A stretch of 64,000 bases of DNA from Gigaspora margarita (GCA_009809945.1 WTPW01000420.1:157216-221215); one strand, 5' to 3'; counted from the stretch's first letter, positions 45,932-58,300 are shown. Notes: generated by a model not told the origin, from the sequence alone. Numbers and translations: made by a program.

Positions 45932-47374
45932 TTGCAAAAATTCCATATACTTTTCATCAAGTGTGCGACGTTGATTAACACCACAAATCAATATAGCTGA
46001 TAAAACTTTCCCTTCGCCAAGGTCAAGTTTTGTCGAAAAGAGTACAGCCTGAGAATCATTTTTTAAAAGAACTTTTATGTGTTTTCTTTTTTCCTTTATT
46101 ACAAGGTGTATTGGCCAAGATTCACATTTTAAAAATGTATAAGTAGCAGCTTCTCGTTTTAGTTTTATATATGTATCGTAATTCTTATCAACATCTTTTG
46201 TTAAGTCAATTATTTCAAGAATTTCTGGTAAATAATCAGGAATATTCCATTCTTTTTTATCGTCATAATTAAAGGTCGTAGCAATCAGACGGGCAATCAA
46301 ATTATGATCAACAAAATAAATTAATGCGTAAGGAATATCAGCATTATTATTACTTAATACTTTCATTACAATATGACAAGCATTTTCTAAGGACTCAACC
46401 TCTTTAAGAAATATTATATCCATGTAAGCGCGTGTTAACAGATAAAATTCAAATTAAGGTAAACATATTATATTTATGATTACTAACTAGAGGTTAGATG
46501 TCCAAATTCACCCATGATTTTTAATCTTCTAGCATTCAAAACTTTATGGGTAGTTTCTTGTGCCAGAGAAAAGATAGCACAAACTGAACCATCTGATTTC
46601 AAAATTGGACTGAATGTATAGTTAAAGTACGCTTCTTCTATATACCCATCACGTTGTAACTCAAAGTATGCATCCTTTTTGAAGAAGCCTTTCTTACTTA
46701 TTCTTACACTACATACAGTATATTAGATTAGTTGTAATTCAAGAAAAGTTTAGATATTATATACTGTAAATGGAATTTCTTTAAATTTTACTAAAAAAAT
46801 TTCTAAATAAACATTTGTTACTTACTTTTCAAATTGTGAAGTAATGATATCATATATTTCAGGCCAAACTTCATTAAATGGTTTTCCTAGTGCTATTTAT
46901 AATATTATAAAAGATATTAAGTTATTAAAAATTTATTTATAACATATAGCACGAAATTAAACTAATAATTAACCGTTTGGATGTTTCGTTTTTAATATTG
47001 GTAGGTAAGCTATATAAATGAATAAGATTGGTTATTTAAAGTTAGTAAAATAAATCAAATTAATTTTAAAATTGTTCACCTTTATTATATAGTTCGATCC
47101 AACCAGGAATTACATAGATACAGGTTGGGAATGCAGATTTAAGGCATAAACTCTAAAATTGAGAATTTTTTATGAATCATATTGAAAATTTTACGCTTCA
47201 TCTTTTTTTTTTTTTAAACAAAAAATAAAAAACATAGCGGTAAACTACCACAGCATTTATGAGAGCGGGATCCCATGAGTTCATAGCACCAAGCAAAGTC
47301 TATGACCAGTCATAATTGTAGACCATATCGACAATGTTCGATTCATCATCACTGTAAGTCGAAGATAGAGACAT
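45932..47374 (-). CDS. Histidine kinase segment A: PAS-like and GAF-like sensor exons 1-6
   Basis: Exon 1 starts MSLSSTYSDDESNIVDMVYN and ends LGAMNSWDPALINAV after the TAG. Exons 2-5 encode SLCLKSAFPTCIYVIPGW, AYLPILKTKHPN, ALGKPFNEVWPEIYDII, then GFFKKDAYFELQRDGYIEE, YFNYTFSPILKSDGSVCAIF and LAQETT. That final series (FxxxxxPI...G.V.G/A) is the typical PAS beta-sheet end. Exon 6 encodes the GAF-like part with HIVMKVLSNNNADIPYALIYF and LDEKYMEFLQ at its end. The first five introns are short, with GTAAGT, GTTAAT or GTGAAC donors. The ligand is unknown. Confidence 0.75.
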
Positions 47375-48523
47375 ATAAACTAGGAAAAACTATCAGAGAA
47401 TAATAGGTCAATAAATCATATAATGAGTAATGGTAAGAGAAGTTTGACACTGGTAACTTTACATACGAATGTTTATTATTTTAATGAGTGTTATAAAAAT
47501 TTAGCATATAGATACGATTCGATAATTTCGACACAAATTCTAGACCTTTATAGAACTGTATAAAGAAAGCGATTTTTGGTTTTATATGTACATAATCTGC
47601 ATATGGTATCACAAAAGTCATCATTGTTTAGTGAACTCTTGTACTAATGAAACTATTAGAATTTCTTCAAACACGTTATTCATGTTTTTGAGTGTATTAT
47701 ATATAGTTAGTTGTTATGTATAATATAGATTGTGATACTACATATGATGCTATATGGCGGGACGATTAAAATGATTTACGTTAATCACCTTTCTGATGAT
47801 ACAAGCAAAAAAAAAAGAAAGAAATCAGTACAAAAGATTTTGAATTACAGTAGTCAGATTAAGATTGGGAACTATTGTGTATAAGAAAAATGGCCAATCT
47901 ATATTTGTATACATAACAGATTTAATTCTCGGTTTTTTTTTTTTTTTGTATTTTCGTTTTCTTTGACTTTGCGCACGTGCTTAGATATATTGCATGCAAA
48001 TTTGGTAAGTTTATTTTTAACCTTAAACGTTTTAACAAATCAGTTTCTATAATTTGTTGTGGAACATTCGGTTAGTGCCATATAAAATAATAAATTATTA
48101 TTTACATCCATAAATGCACTTTTTGTCATTTATCTGTTAACGTGTACGTGCGTATGTATGTATTAAGTGTCAACCTCAAGCTTGTATGTGGCTCCTAATA
48201 AAATGTCATAAATGCGCATGTTTCCTAATTGTACATATTTGAAAAATTTTTCATAGGGGTGCATTTACTATATTTATATATATTTATTAAATAAAAGCTT
48301 TGTTTTAGAATTTTATAGAAAATAATTATTAATTAATAGTTATACGTATGGTTTTTTTAAAAAATAAAATTTTGCCACCACATGAATAGGTATTTCGCAA
48401 CTTTAACACATGTAAACAAATACGGATCGAAAAGGATCTAGATTTGACGAGTGGTAACAGGAATAAGTACTTGTTATTGATCATGTTATTGATGATAATT
48501 GATTATTCACATTAGGACATTGT
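47375..48523. other. Upstream region of the histidine kinase; no gene seen
   Basis: Poly-T at 47936-47948. No coding-like frame. Confidence 0.45.
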
Positions 48524-48554
48524 GTTATGACGTGACCAAAGGGCACGTCATAAC
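48524..48554. repeat. 11-bp inverted repeat around CACGTCA
   Basis: GTTATGACGTG (48524-48534) and CACGTCATAAC (48544-48554) are exact complements with a 9-base loop. TGACGT/ACGTCA is a bZIP-type core, so a regulatory site is possible, as is a small transposon end. Confidence 0.6.
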
Positions 48555-48589
48555 TTGGTGTCTGCTGTGAAGAAATCATTAATAACATC

Positions 48590-48676
48590 TTATTGGGTCA
48601 TTTCTAAACTGATACACAAATTTTGTTCACCATGTGAACAAAGTTTGTGTATCATGTATTAGAATTGACCCAATAA
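48590..48676. mobile_element. 87-bp foldback (mini TIR) element
   Basis: TTATTGGGTCA pairs exactly with TGACCCAATAA. Inward, TCTAA, TGATACACAAA and TTGTTCAC pair with their complements around a CATG centre with few mismatches. No coding. Confidence 0.6.
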
Positions 48677-49191
48677 CATGCATGAAATGGCTAGGTGCTC
48701 ACATAAGAAGTGTACAATAATTTATCTGTTATTGAATGTACAGTATTCATTTTTAAGAAATAAACAAATTTTATATACTTGTTTAAATATATACCATATC
48801 GCATTGCATACAGTACCCGGGTCTTATTCAAGAACCCTATTTTTTAAATTTAATAGTGCCCGCAGTTACTGTGTGACAAAATTTTCGGACCAGATCTAGA
48901 TCAGCGTTTAACCTTAGTTGTTAGCAGGTTCTATAGCAAAATTATCAGTTGGGCATTTTTTACTTAATGAATTGATATGATCTTGGACAAAATTGATTAA
49001 TTCCAATCCAGCCGACCATGATTCAGATGCACGTCGAAGTATCCTGACCCGGAACTTTGGTGACCTCCCTGTATGAGAGGAACGAGGTATATGCCCCCCT
49101 AAATTTTGTATAATAATGATCTACGTATAGTAATACAAAATTTTATGACATATAGCAAACTTTTTTTATTGAATGTATATAAAGATGCTTG
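48677..49191. other. Spacer with a fragment of the 29462 element family
   Basis: 48808-48880 shares CAGTACCCGGGTCTTAT and TTTTTTAAATTTAATAGT with the TIR element at 29462-29694. No gene seen. Confidence 0.45.
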
Positions 49192-49785
49192 ACGAAACTA
49201 TTTTTGAATTGACGAAAAGTTTCGTCAAATGACGATCCTGACGAAACCGTTGACGATTGACGAAACTGCTGACGATTGACGAAACTGTTGACGATTGACG
49301 AAACCATTGACGAAACTACTATTTGTTATAAAAAATAAAAATTTACACCGTAAAAGATAATATATAGCTTTATTTATTATCTTTTATACTTTTATGACAT
49401 ATTTCTTAAGTGCTAAAGGCAATGTATTTTTTTTTTGTATCGATAGTTTTTTACGTTAAGACACATCGGATATCTTCGGGTGATCGACACCTGCATCGGG
49501 TAATATCGGATGTGTTCATAAAAAAAAGAAAAAATTACCGATTAAAGTAGAAATGCGTAGATATGATAATGAAAACAAAAATATTAACCACGTATAGATC
49601 AATTTGTTTCCATTATAAAATAAAAGAATAATTTCTTATGCTTCATTAATCATCACGGGTTTCGTCATGGGTTTCGTCATTCGTCATAGGTTTCGTCATT
49701 CGTCAAATCGTCATTCAGAAATTGCTTTGACGAATGGTTTCGTCATTCGACAATGAAGAAACTGTCGTCATTCGTCAGGCATCTT
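49192..49785. mobile_element. TIR element with TGACGAA subterminal arrays
   Basis: AAGATGCTTGACGAA at the left pairs with TTCGTCAGGCATCTT at the right; TA flanks both sides. The left 120 bp holds at least eight TGACGA or GACGAAAC words (GTTGACGATTGACGAAAC tandem), and the right 150 bp holds their complements (TTTCGTCATTCGTCA). Such clustered subterminal words usually bind transposase. The centre has an inverted pair ACATCGGATAT/ATATCGGATGT (49461-49513). No ORF. Confidence 0.75.
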
Positions 49786-50593
49786 TAACTAGTACAAATC
49801 ATAATATAGATTAAGATTTCAAATTAGCCTAATTTTCATATACTGTGATAATTTCAAATTATACAAATGTTGACGAGTCCAGTCACTACGCTACAGTATA
49901 ATGGCTGAACACTATCAAGAGTATTGCTTGAGAACACCCAATATAAACTTATGGGCTATGAAATTGTCAAATATTTTTAAAATTTTAATATTCTATGCAT
50001 TTAATATAAAATCCGTCCAAATATTTTAGCAAATATTTTATTAATGTCTTATTAATCTTTTTATACTCTTTTTTTAATCATTTACACGTTCTAAAGGTCA
50101 GAAACTTGTAAAAATTTGAATGACTATCGAAATTTATATATTATACCTATTTTAGTCATTTATTATCTTGTTCTACAGTAACAACATGAATCTACTTTTG
50201 ACTCGCTATTTTTGTATCAGCTTAAACATACTCAGCATTTTTTTTATGCAAACTATAAAATTTTAAATTATGACTTATTTGCTTTTATGGCAATTTTCAT
50301 CATTTCTGGAAGTTTGATTGTGGCCGATCATAATACAATTTTTTGAGTACGATCGTTCGTTCAGTGATCGAACGTATCGAAGAGAATACTACTATAGTAC
50401 TACTATGCTATAGGTTTTTTGCACTACTGTTACAGCTGTAGAGCCTAATAATCAAATATGAGCTCTTTGTATTGCTTACACCAACCTCAGAGTTTAATCA
50501 CCAAAAACAAGAGGTCCTTGCAATGCCTATGGAGCCACAGAGCCTAATAATCAAGTATGGTCTTTGCATTGTCTGCAGCAGCCGCAGACCTAT
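49786..50593. other. Spacer with imperfect 60-90 bp direct repeats
   Basis: GAGCCTAATAATCAA(A/G)TATG recurs at about 50441 and 50537, each followed by CTTTG(T/C)ATTG; a weaker copy lies between. No gene seen. Confidence 0.45.
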
Positions 50594-51180
50594 TGTAACG
50601 GTTGAATTGGGAGAGCGATAAAACAATATAGACAATAGTGCTAATTTACACTCCAACCGATTACGGGATGAGGGAGTAAAATGATAGTAAAAGGGAGAGT
50701 TTTATAAGAGTAAAGGGTTAATGAAGCGAAACGATACTGTGATGTAAAGGTGATAAGGGATGATAGGTATGATGGGTGATAACTATAAATTAAAAGTATA
50801 GGTGATCCGGATTATAATCATGTGAAATCGGGGTAATCACGACATAAAGATTTATACTAAGTTCTATAATCACGTGAACAATTTAAAGGAATTAAATATA
50901 CTCGTAACACAGAATTCGAGTTATAATACGAAGTTACAAGTCAATTCAGTCCGTCGAATTGAGTCTCGCAAGGTTTATTAAGGTTAAAGTCGAATTCAAA
51001 AGATAAGTATTTATTTTATTCAAGGGTATTGACTTTAAAACGGATATGAAACTTCATTATCTAACTTTATTGAAGTCGGGGGGTTTATATACATTTTAAA
51101 TCATTACAACGTATGCGCGGAATTTTCAGCGTTTGCGCTGTATCTACCGCGTATGCGCTGTAGACCCAGTTTTCCCAACA
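50594..51180. mobile_element. Probable solo LTR, 587 bp
   Basis: Begins TGTAACGGTTGAATTGGG and ends TTTTCCCAACA, the TG..CA form. GC-richer than its surroundings, without ORF. Near the 3' end, GCGTATGCGC/TTTGCGCTG words repeat three times (51110-51165). Related to the LTR-like segment at 13796-14740. No clean target duplication and no adjacent internal region, so a solo LTR is inferred. Confidence 0.5.
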
Positions 51181-52340
51181 TCTAAGCCACTAAGCCACTT
51201 TACTTGTATACATGATTTAAAAATATTTACAACATAAAAACTAAAATAAAAAATAATTCGTTACACTATCAGCTCTAACCAATAAACAAGCGTCAATATG
51301 CTACCTTTTGATTTGCAAATTACTGAGTGACAGGCAGAAATGATGGGATGAAAAGAAAGATAACTTTCTCTACTAACCAAAGGTCTTAAATGCTTTTGCC
51401 TTGGCAATTAACAATCTCTCCTTTCTTACGTCGCTGATACACATTCAAAGCTATAAGATAACCTCTTGCTTCCCTTACCGTTTTCTAATGATCATAGTAA
51501 TTCATATTTCAAAGCCATATTCAATTATAGAAAAAAAAAACACCATAAAAAGCTAAGAAGGGGCCTGATAAATTACGATTTGATATGAAATAGCAGAGGG
51601 CTATCGTTTCTATATGATAATGATCTTGCTAGAGAGTAAAATAACAAAAAATAATTTTGTATTATAACGATAATGATCGATCATACGATCGGTCATATAA
51701 TTGAGCAAATAATTAGTTGAATTGGATCGATCTTTAATTTTTAATCGATTGTAGTTCAATCGATCAAACCTTCTGAACATTTGATAAATGATCGATCATA
51801 TGATCGATTAAGAAAATTTTCACCGATCACCATCTCTATCTGGAACAACTAATAAAGTTGCTGATAGCCTAATCGATAAATTGCCAACTCAAAATTAATA
51901 AATTATTGCGTCGGATGCCGTCAAAAACTTATACAATTATCAATCACTTTTTAAGTTATTAAAGGAATAATGAAAATAGTTGCAAATAAATCGTGAGAAT
52001 GTTATTTTACTTTACTCTGCATTAAAATTTTTAATATTTTAAATTTGCTTATTTATCGTAATTTCAGAATAATCATGGAAAATTACTAAGATATCTGTCC
52101 TTTATCATTGATCCTAATTTTCGCTGTTAACGAAATAATATCTTACTCCTTACACTAAAAGTTTTCATAAAAAATAAAAACATGAGGAGTCAGAAAAAAA
52201 AATTGCAGACGCTTAACCTTTACTCATATGAGAGCAAATTCAACTATTCCATTAGAAATTCCTTATTTGTTACGACAATCAAATATTAACTAAGACATAA
52301 AACTATGGATTCTGAACTGACGATTTTCCGTATTTAAGTG
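51181..52340. other. Spacer with clustered GATCGATC sites
   Basis: No gene is seen. Between 51674 and 51810 ATGATCGATCATA and GATCGAT words recur at least five times in both orientations. Confidence 0.45.
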
Positions 52341-52342
52341 AC

Positions 52343-52343
<1 letters not shown>

Positions 52344-52386
<43 letters not shown>
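52344..52386. repeat. (ATT)n microsatellite
   Basis: About 14 uninterrupted TTA/ATT triplets. Confidence 0.95.
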
Positions 52387-52387
<1 letters not shown>

Positions 52388-52589
52388 TGTTGATGATATT
52401 GTTTGATAAATAGAAAAATAATAAGAGCCGTTCAATTAATTACAACCTTTATTTTAATTGATTATGTTAAATGAGCATCATTATGATCACTAGTTAATCA
52501 CATTGAAGATAATGCTTGAGAAGACTTCAATTACGTCATTATTTGCATATTCAAGTTGTCAACAAAAATTTAAATAATAATTATAGCTG

Positions 52590-53358
52590 TCACTATCGAA
52601 AATGAGGCATGAGAACACCCTCAATCTTTTTTCTCCTCTTCTTAACAATAATATCCAACGTTTCAATACGCAATCAAGGTTTTTTAAATATAAACTTTAA
52701 TTTAATTCTAATTATTGAAATATGATGTCTTATTAATGAACCAACACATAAAAATAATAAATATCTTCAGTTATTTTACAATTATTTTGTCGAATCTATC
52801 TCCATCTTCGATCAATGCATTAACGCTTGTGTATTATGCGTAGTAAGAAGCAATAGAATATGTGCGTTTAATATTAAAATAAAATCATTCATAAATGCGT
52901 AAAACCATGCAGAAAAATCAATTTCCAGTGTCCAGATATCATTATCATTATTATTTTGCTTTCTATTTAATTGCCAGTATCTGCTTAATTCTTCATATGG
53001 CTGATTTGAAGATTTTATAATTATATCCAGCAATCTAGGCGCTAATAATGCTTGAATAAAGAATCATCTATTATAACTCCTACTCCTAAAGTCATCAATA
53101 AAAACGGTTTCACGACGGTAAATTCCAATGCCATCCATGCCCTGCACATGTGAGTGCTTTATTGTAAATATTTTATGAGATAAAAATTTTCCATATAATC
53201 TGGTTGTGAGAGAATGATATATCTACGTCCATAAAGCATTATTTCACTAATACACATATCTCCATATTTTCATTGACATTGTTCATAGAATGGTTTCATA
53301 TCATTTGAGATTATGAAGGTTTCAAATAAATGGCAAAGGTTATGATGCAGGAAGATAA
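52590..53358 (-). pseudogene. Cytochrome P450 pseudogene, N-terminal part
   Basis: Minus-strand pieces in order: LCHLFETFIISNDMKPFYEQ then a TGA, KYGDMCISEIMLYGRRYIIL, SQPDYMENFY (53358-53150). After an AG acceptor at about 53142 come MDGIGIYRRETVFIDDF, then YNR-stop-FFIQALLAPRLLDIII (about 53070-53025), SSNQPYEELSRYWQLNRKQ and DFSAWFYAFMNDFI (52900). A frameshift leads to RTYSIASYY and NALIEDGDRF (52840-52770), then LDIIVKKRRKKIEG (about 52645). This is the order of the P450 N-terminal half: the KYGD..E...G.R.I.LS.P beta-1 region, W..NRQFF in helix C, and the region before helix G. The oxygen-binding and haem Cys regions are absent. The gene is dead and truncated; substrate cannot be inferred. 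Confidence 0.65.
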
Positions 53359-55589
53359 TTAGAGCAATTAAATATTTATAATAAAAGTTAAAGATATAGG
53401 TGGTTAAGAATAGAATAAAAAAGGAGATAGTCTATGATGTTAAAGAATTCAATAATCTTTTGAATAGGTATTTTATTAAACTATTATATATTCGCAATGC
53501 TTAATAATATTGAATAATATATGATGTATTTTACTTATTTTCTAGTGATAAAAAATTTTTAATAGTTAATGTTATATTGTAATACCGTGGCAAAAATACA
53601 GAAATTATAGCTAGGGTTCTGAACACGAGGGCACAGGCAAATACACTGGATACTTTGCCAAACGGAACACAGTGTTACAGTACGCCTCATATAGTTTGAT
53701 AAATCATATAAATATAATACATGTACATATGTATAAAACGAATCAATAATGGTTTGCTGTTTTTGGTTTTAGGTTTGATAATGCTGCCAGGGTAAATATT
53801 ATAAATAAGTTTTTTTTTTTAAAAAAGTCAAAAATTGTTGGGAAATTGTGTTTGAAGAGATATGAACAGGGTGCTTAATCCGAAATTCAAAATGATTCAA
53901 AATTTCCTAATAAGTTGCATATTGAAAATTTAAATTATGTTGTTATAGAAACGAGGCAAATTCTATTTAAAAGTTATTTTCATTAAATTTTATTTAATGA
54001 TTTAATAATATTAATAAATAATAGCTTTCAAGAGTTTTGTACTCTGATAACCATTTACGAAAAGTGGAACTCATCTTTTTCTTTAATTATGCATAAAATA
54101 ATCTTTAATTACTGTAGTTATCGTATGGGTCTTATACGAACTAATAAATTATTACCAACTTATAGCGATTATGCCAAGACATTTACTTTCTATTTGATCA
54201 TACTTACTCCAGTATTGGCTTACCTTCCGATTATCAAACCATATTTGTAGTATTTGTAGAAAGAAAAAATGAAGATGAAACATATACTAGATTTGAAGAT
54301 GAAACATATACTAGTATTGGAGTTGAATTAGGTGTTTTAACTTTTCTAGAAGTTGTAATATTTTTTTTTAGTGTAGTGTATATAAACGTGAATTCGACTA
54401 TCGAAGCAGCGTATGTTTTAAATGGAAGACCAAAGTTAATCAAGTGATAAAATATTCAGATTTGGAGAACATGAATCTTATAGCTTTACCATTGAAGCAT
54501 GGAAGCTTTGTTATATTTTAGATTGTCTTAAATATGATTTATATGTTATATATATATATATATCTAGCTTTATATTTATAGTATTTGCACTTTGGTTTTT
54601 GATTTTTAATAAAGCTTAAATTATGTCTTATTTTTGCAGAGAATGATCATTTTTGAGAAAGGGATTTATATATGAAAATTGGAAATATGATAATTATGAT
54701 TTCCCAAGCCATTCACTCACTTACACAGAAATGCTTGAGATATGGAATATCAAAACCCCAAGGTCAAGGTCAAAATCCCAATCTCGAAAAGGTCAAAGTC
54801 AAAATCCTAATTCCAAAAGGTCAAGGTTAAAATCCCGATGAGGGTTAATCTAGAAAAGTTCATGATCAAAATCCGCAAGGCAAAAGTTCAGAAAAGTAAA
54901 ATCCTGAATAATTTAAATAAATTTACCGGTAATTGATGTAAGATTGATTTTTTGAAATATAACTTACATAAGATTCTACCAAAGAAATTACTAAATTATG
55001 CTCTTATTACATTTAATATATATGTTATTTTCACATTCTATATTAGAAGTTTGTAAAATTTTACTTTAATAAATTTTGAATTTTATATTTATAAAGAAAA
55101 AATTTTTCAAACAGTAGGGGGGTTTCATAATTAATGATATGACATCCGATTTCAGATAAAATAAGTGATGTATTTACTTCATAATACGAGATACATAAAT
55201 CCTATTTTTTTTAACGTATAGACTTTATATTTAATTCACTGTGTCGGAATTTTAAAACAGAATAGGATCTTTAAATACCCATTTATTTTCAAAATATATT
55301 AGTTATGAAACCCTCTAGTACATGGAAAAATGAATTATAAAGAATATTAGTGTATTAAGTAAATTCTAAATGTAAATCGAATAAATTTTACTAATACAGT
55401 ATATTTTTGCATTACGATTAAATAAAAAAATTAATAAAATATTAGTAAAAAATTATTTGATTTGTATTAAGATTTTAAAATAGATAATTGGATTTTTGGA
55501 ACAAAGCAATTGAATATATAGAGCTTAATAAAATGCATGTTAAGTTTATTATAAAAAACAGGCTAATTATTGTTTTCTCTAGTTTTTAC
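53359..55589. other. Spacer; short tandem repeats, no gene
   Basis: ATTTGAAGATGAAACATATACTAG is tandemly duplicated at about 54290-54325. AAGGTCAAGGTCAAAATCCC-like units repeat about four times at 54755-54860. The small ORFs here are artefacts of these repeats. Confidence 0.5.
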
Positions 55590-55990
55590 TTTTTTTCTTT
55601 CAGACAAATGCCCTCTCATAGCGAACATACAATAACCTTCAACCTCTTTTCCATTAATAACTTTATGCCAGCTATCTAAATACCGTTTGGTTATGAAACC
55701 ATAAATTCACCCTTTGTTTTCTGTTCAGTTGTTTCGGAATACATTAATCCATTAAATCCTGCTGATGTATTTTTAGGCATAATATAAGCTGCTTTAGTCC
55801 AATGAATGGGATCTGTTTCTTAAAATTATTCATTACGTAACGAATTGCTTTATTGCAATGGCCCCAAAAATATTTTTCTTTCATTCTAGGTTTCTTCATC
55901 AAAGGATAAACGTATTGTAACAATGAATAGTACATACGTCCAGTTCTTGATGATTTATTACTATCACATAAGTGATAATAATAAGGAGAT
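55590..55990 (-). pseudogene. Coding relic of unidentified family
   Basis: Minus-strand pieces: DRDSFIHEALKEYDLL (near 55990), SSRTGRMYYSLLQYVYPLMK and EKYFWGHCNKAIRYVMNNF (55945-55820), then in another frame HWTKAAYIMPKNTSAGFNGL with MYSETTEQKTKGEFMVS (55805-55690) and IAGIKLLMEKRLKV (55670-55630). These are clearly protein-like and collinear, with stops and a frame change. I do not recognise the family. A possible further exon of the same strand lies near 57050-57190 (KVERKKLPAYEQTHGLLQF followed by GTAAGT), but the link is unproven. Confidence 0.4.
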
Positions 55991-57249
55991 CATATTCTTT
56001 AAGAGCTTCATGGATGAAGGAGTCGCGGTCCTTTAAAACATAACCACTTCTCAAATTATATTTGTACTTTGTTTGTTTAATAAATTCATATTATTAATTA
56101 AAAATATGTTAAATATTAATAAATATTAAAGATATTATTTCCAAAAACAGTAAAAATAAATAGAATGGGTGAAGCCTAAGTTGTGAGCTAGTTAAATTCG
56201 CTATGATCACATAAAAGTAAAAACTGATTTTATATAAAAAAAAAACAAAGATAATACGTAAAACACGGATTTCACCATAGCCCGATATACGTAGAGAGTA
56301 TCATTAGCCACATCTCAGGTTTTACCTGTTCTAAAATAATTATGAATATACAAGTTTGGTGGCTTATTTGTTAAAAACAATTCCTATTTAAAAAAATCAT
56401 AAAATAATTTTAATAAATCCACCTGAATATTAAAACATATAAAAAGTATTTTTGTCAAATTCTGGAAATTTTGACCTAGCTATATTTGATAACAAATTAA
56501 TTAATTTTGCATAGTTTTATTTATACTGTAGTATAATCTTTATGTAATTTTTTTAAACTGATAATTAATATGATTAGTTGTCTGATAATTTTAGTAATAC
56601 AATAAAATATCACAACCGAACATCCATTATAGTAAATATTCACTTTTATGTTTTACTCTTATTTTCTCATGTGAAATATTATTTACAATTATCTAAAAAA
56701 TTAGTATTATTATAGAAAGGTTACCTAGTATGAAATATTCTAAAGGTTTAGAATCATGATGCCAAACTTTGTTGGTGTGATCACTATATAATACTATGAA
56801 TTCAAGATTACTCACATAACTTGTGTTTTAACTGGGTATTTTTTTTTATTGTATAAATTATATCATATTGATATTGTATTATAATAAATTTATATGAACA
56901 TTCATATGTGATCACAATACGTAAGTTTTAACCTATTAAGTATGGATGTTTAAGAAACGAGTTCATATCATTGTCATAAATATATCATAATTCTTTGTCT
57001 ATATTCATAAAAAAACAAAGCATTTACTAATTTGATTTGAACTTACCGATTTGAGTACCTAATAATCCTAGTAATAATTAGTGAATTGAAGCAAGCCATG
57101 CGTCTGCTCATACGCTGGGAGTTTCTTACGTTCCACCTTAAAATATTTATTATCCATTAAATGTGGATTTATAAAAATTTGATGCCAAATCCGTTTCTGA
57201 AAACAAAATTTCTGAAAATTAATTCCAAGTTTTCACATTGCTGCACTCA
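55991..57249. other. Spacer with one possible exon scrap
   Basis: 57050-57190 on the minus strand reads KRIWHQIFINPHLMDNKYF and KVERKKLPAYEQTHG before a GTAAGT donor. Otherwise no gene is seen. Confidence 0.35.
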
Positions 57250-58300
57250 TTTTAAAAACCGACATTCACTACATTTCTGTGTTGCTAGAATAGTGAGTAA
57301 TTTTATAACAGACTTTTTTTTCAGTAACTCACGATAATCCTAATGCAAACAATCATATACTGTGATCATCTGAACAGCAAATTCTGTAGCAGAATATTTT
57401 ATAGTGGCACGATAGATATTGCAATAATTTCAATACAAACCAACTCAACTTTAACCATATACTGTGGTAGCCGGAATCACAAGTAAGTACCATGACTGAG
57501 GGTACTTTCAAGCACCTAAATTAATAGGTCGAAGCTCAATTTTTGATTAGTCGAAAATAAATTATTGTCAAGCGAGATGAAAAAAAGATTGTCTTTTTTT
57601 TTTATCTAGACTTGTGCTGATTGGCTAAAATTTAATATCCGCATTTCGCAACATAAATCTTTGGCAAAATTACTATAAGGATTACTTCAATTAATCGCAG
57701 TATTTTGCGCACGATTTCTTTACTACATTGAGAAAGATGCTTGAGTGCACACTGAATTTTTATAGTAGAAATCACTATAATTAAATATGAACCAACGCAA
57801 CCTAAATTACACAGAGATCACGATAACTAAAATAGTCATCGGAATAGTAAGTTCGATAACAGAATGTTGTTATAATGAATGAAAATCAAATACAAACCAA
57901 CTCAACTACATAAATCATAATAATTCCAATGCATATTAACTCGATTTAACTATATATTATGGTTATCGAAATAGCATGTTCTAAAAGACTTTTCATAATA
58001 GAAATCATAATAATTCCAATGCAAACTAACTCAGCCTTAATCGCATAATGTAGTCACTGGGATAATGAGTAAGTCTGTAACAGAATTTTTTACTGTAAGC
58101 ATGATAGAAATTACAATAATTTCAATAAGTCTAACTCAACCTTAATTACTTAGAAAACAACTTAGCCTTGACTACTTACTGCAATTACTAGAATGCAAAT
58201 AAGCTTTGTACCAGAATTTTCAATAGTTCGCAGTAAAAAATTATAGTAATTCCAATGCGAACCAACTCGTTCTTAAATCACATACTATTAGGTATCGTCG

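Larger units (their letters stand above)
40893..47374 (-). pseudogene. Dual-kinase hybrid histidine kinase gene, 21 exons, damaged
   Basis: Joining exons at GT..AG borders gives one protein: PAS-like (exons 1-5), GAF-like (6), HisKA-HATPase 1 (7-11), receiver 1 (11-14), GAF-like 2 and HisKA 2 (14-15), HATPase 2 (15-18), a receiver-like domain (18) and a terminal receiver (19-21). It would be a cytosolic phosphorelay sensor; no membrane segment is seen. Exons: 47249-47374, 47080-47152, 46974-47009, 46826-46892, 46488-46708, 45932-46401, 45694-45829, 45474-45610, 45145-45360, 44938-45042, 44368-44848, 44157-44269, 43924-44046, 43141-43839, 42735-43054, 42611-42646, 42397-42528, 41539-42325, 41416-41439, 41154-41339, 40893-41074. 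Lesions: TAG 47300-47302 (a later ATG at 47284 could bypass it), one base lost near 45272, one A extra opposite T9 42815-42823, one lost near 42133, TAA 42062-42064, a shift near 41645. Several sit in homopolymers, so sequencing error is possible. The family is expanded in Rhizophagus (recall, not searched). Confidence 0.85.

Noticed and set aside
54234..54443. 69-codon minus-strand ORF with LVYVSSS repeat
   Set aside because: The repeat is simply the translation of a 24-bp tandem duplication.
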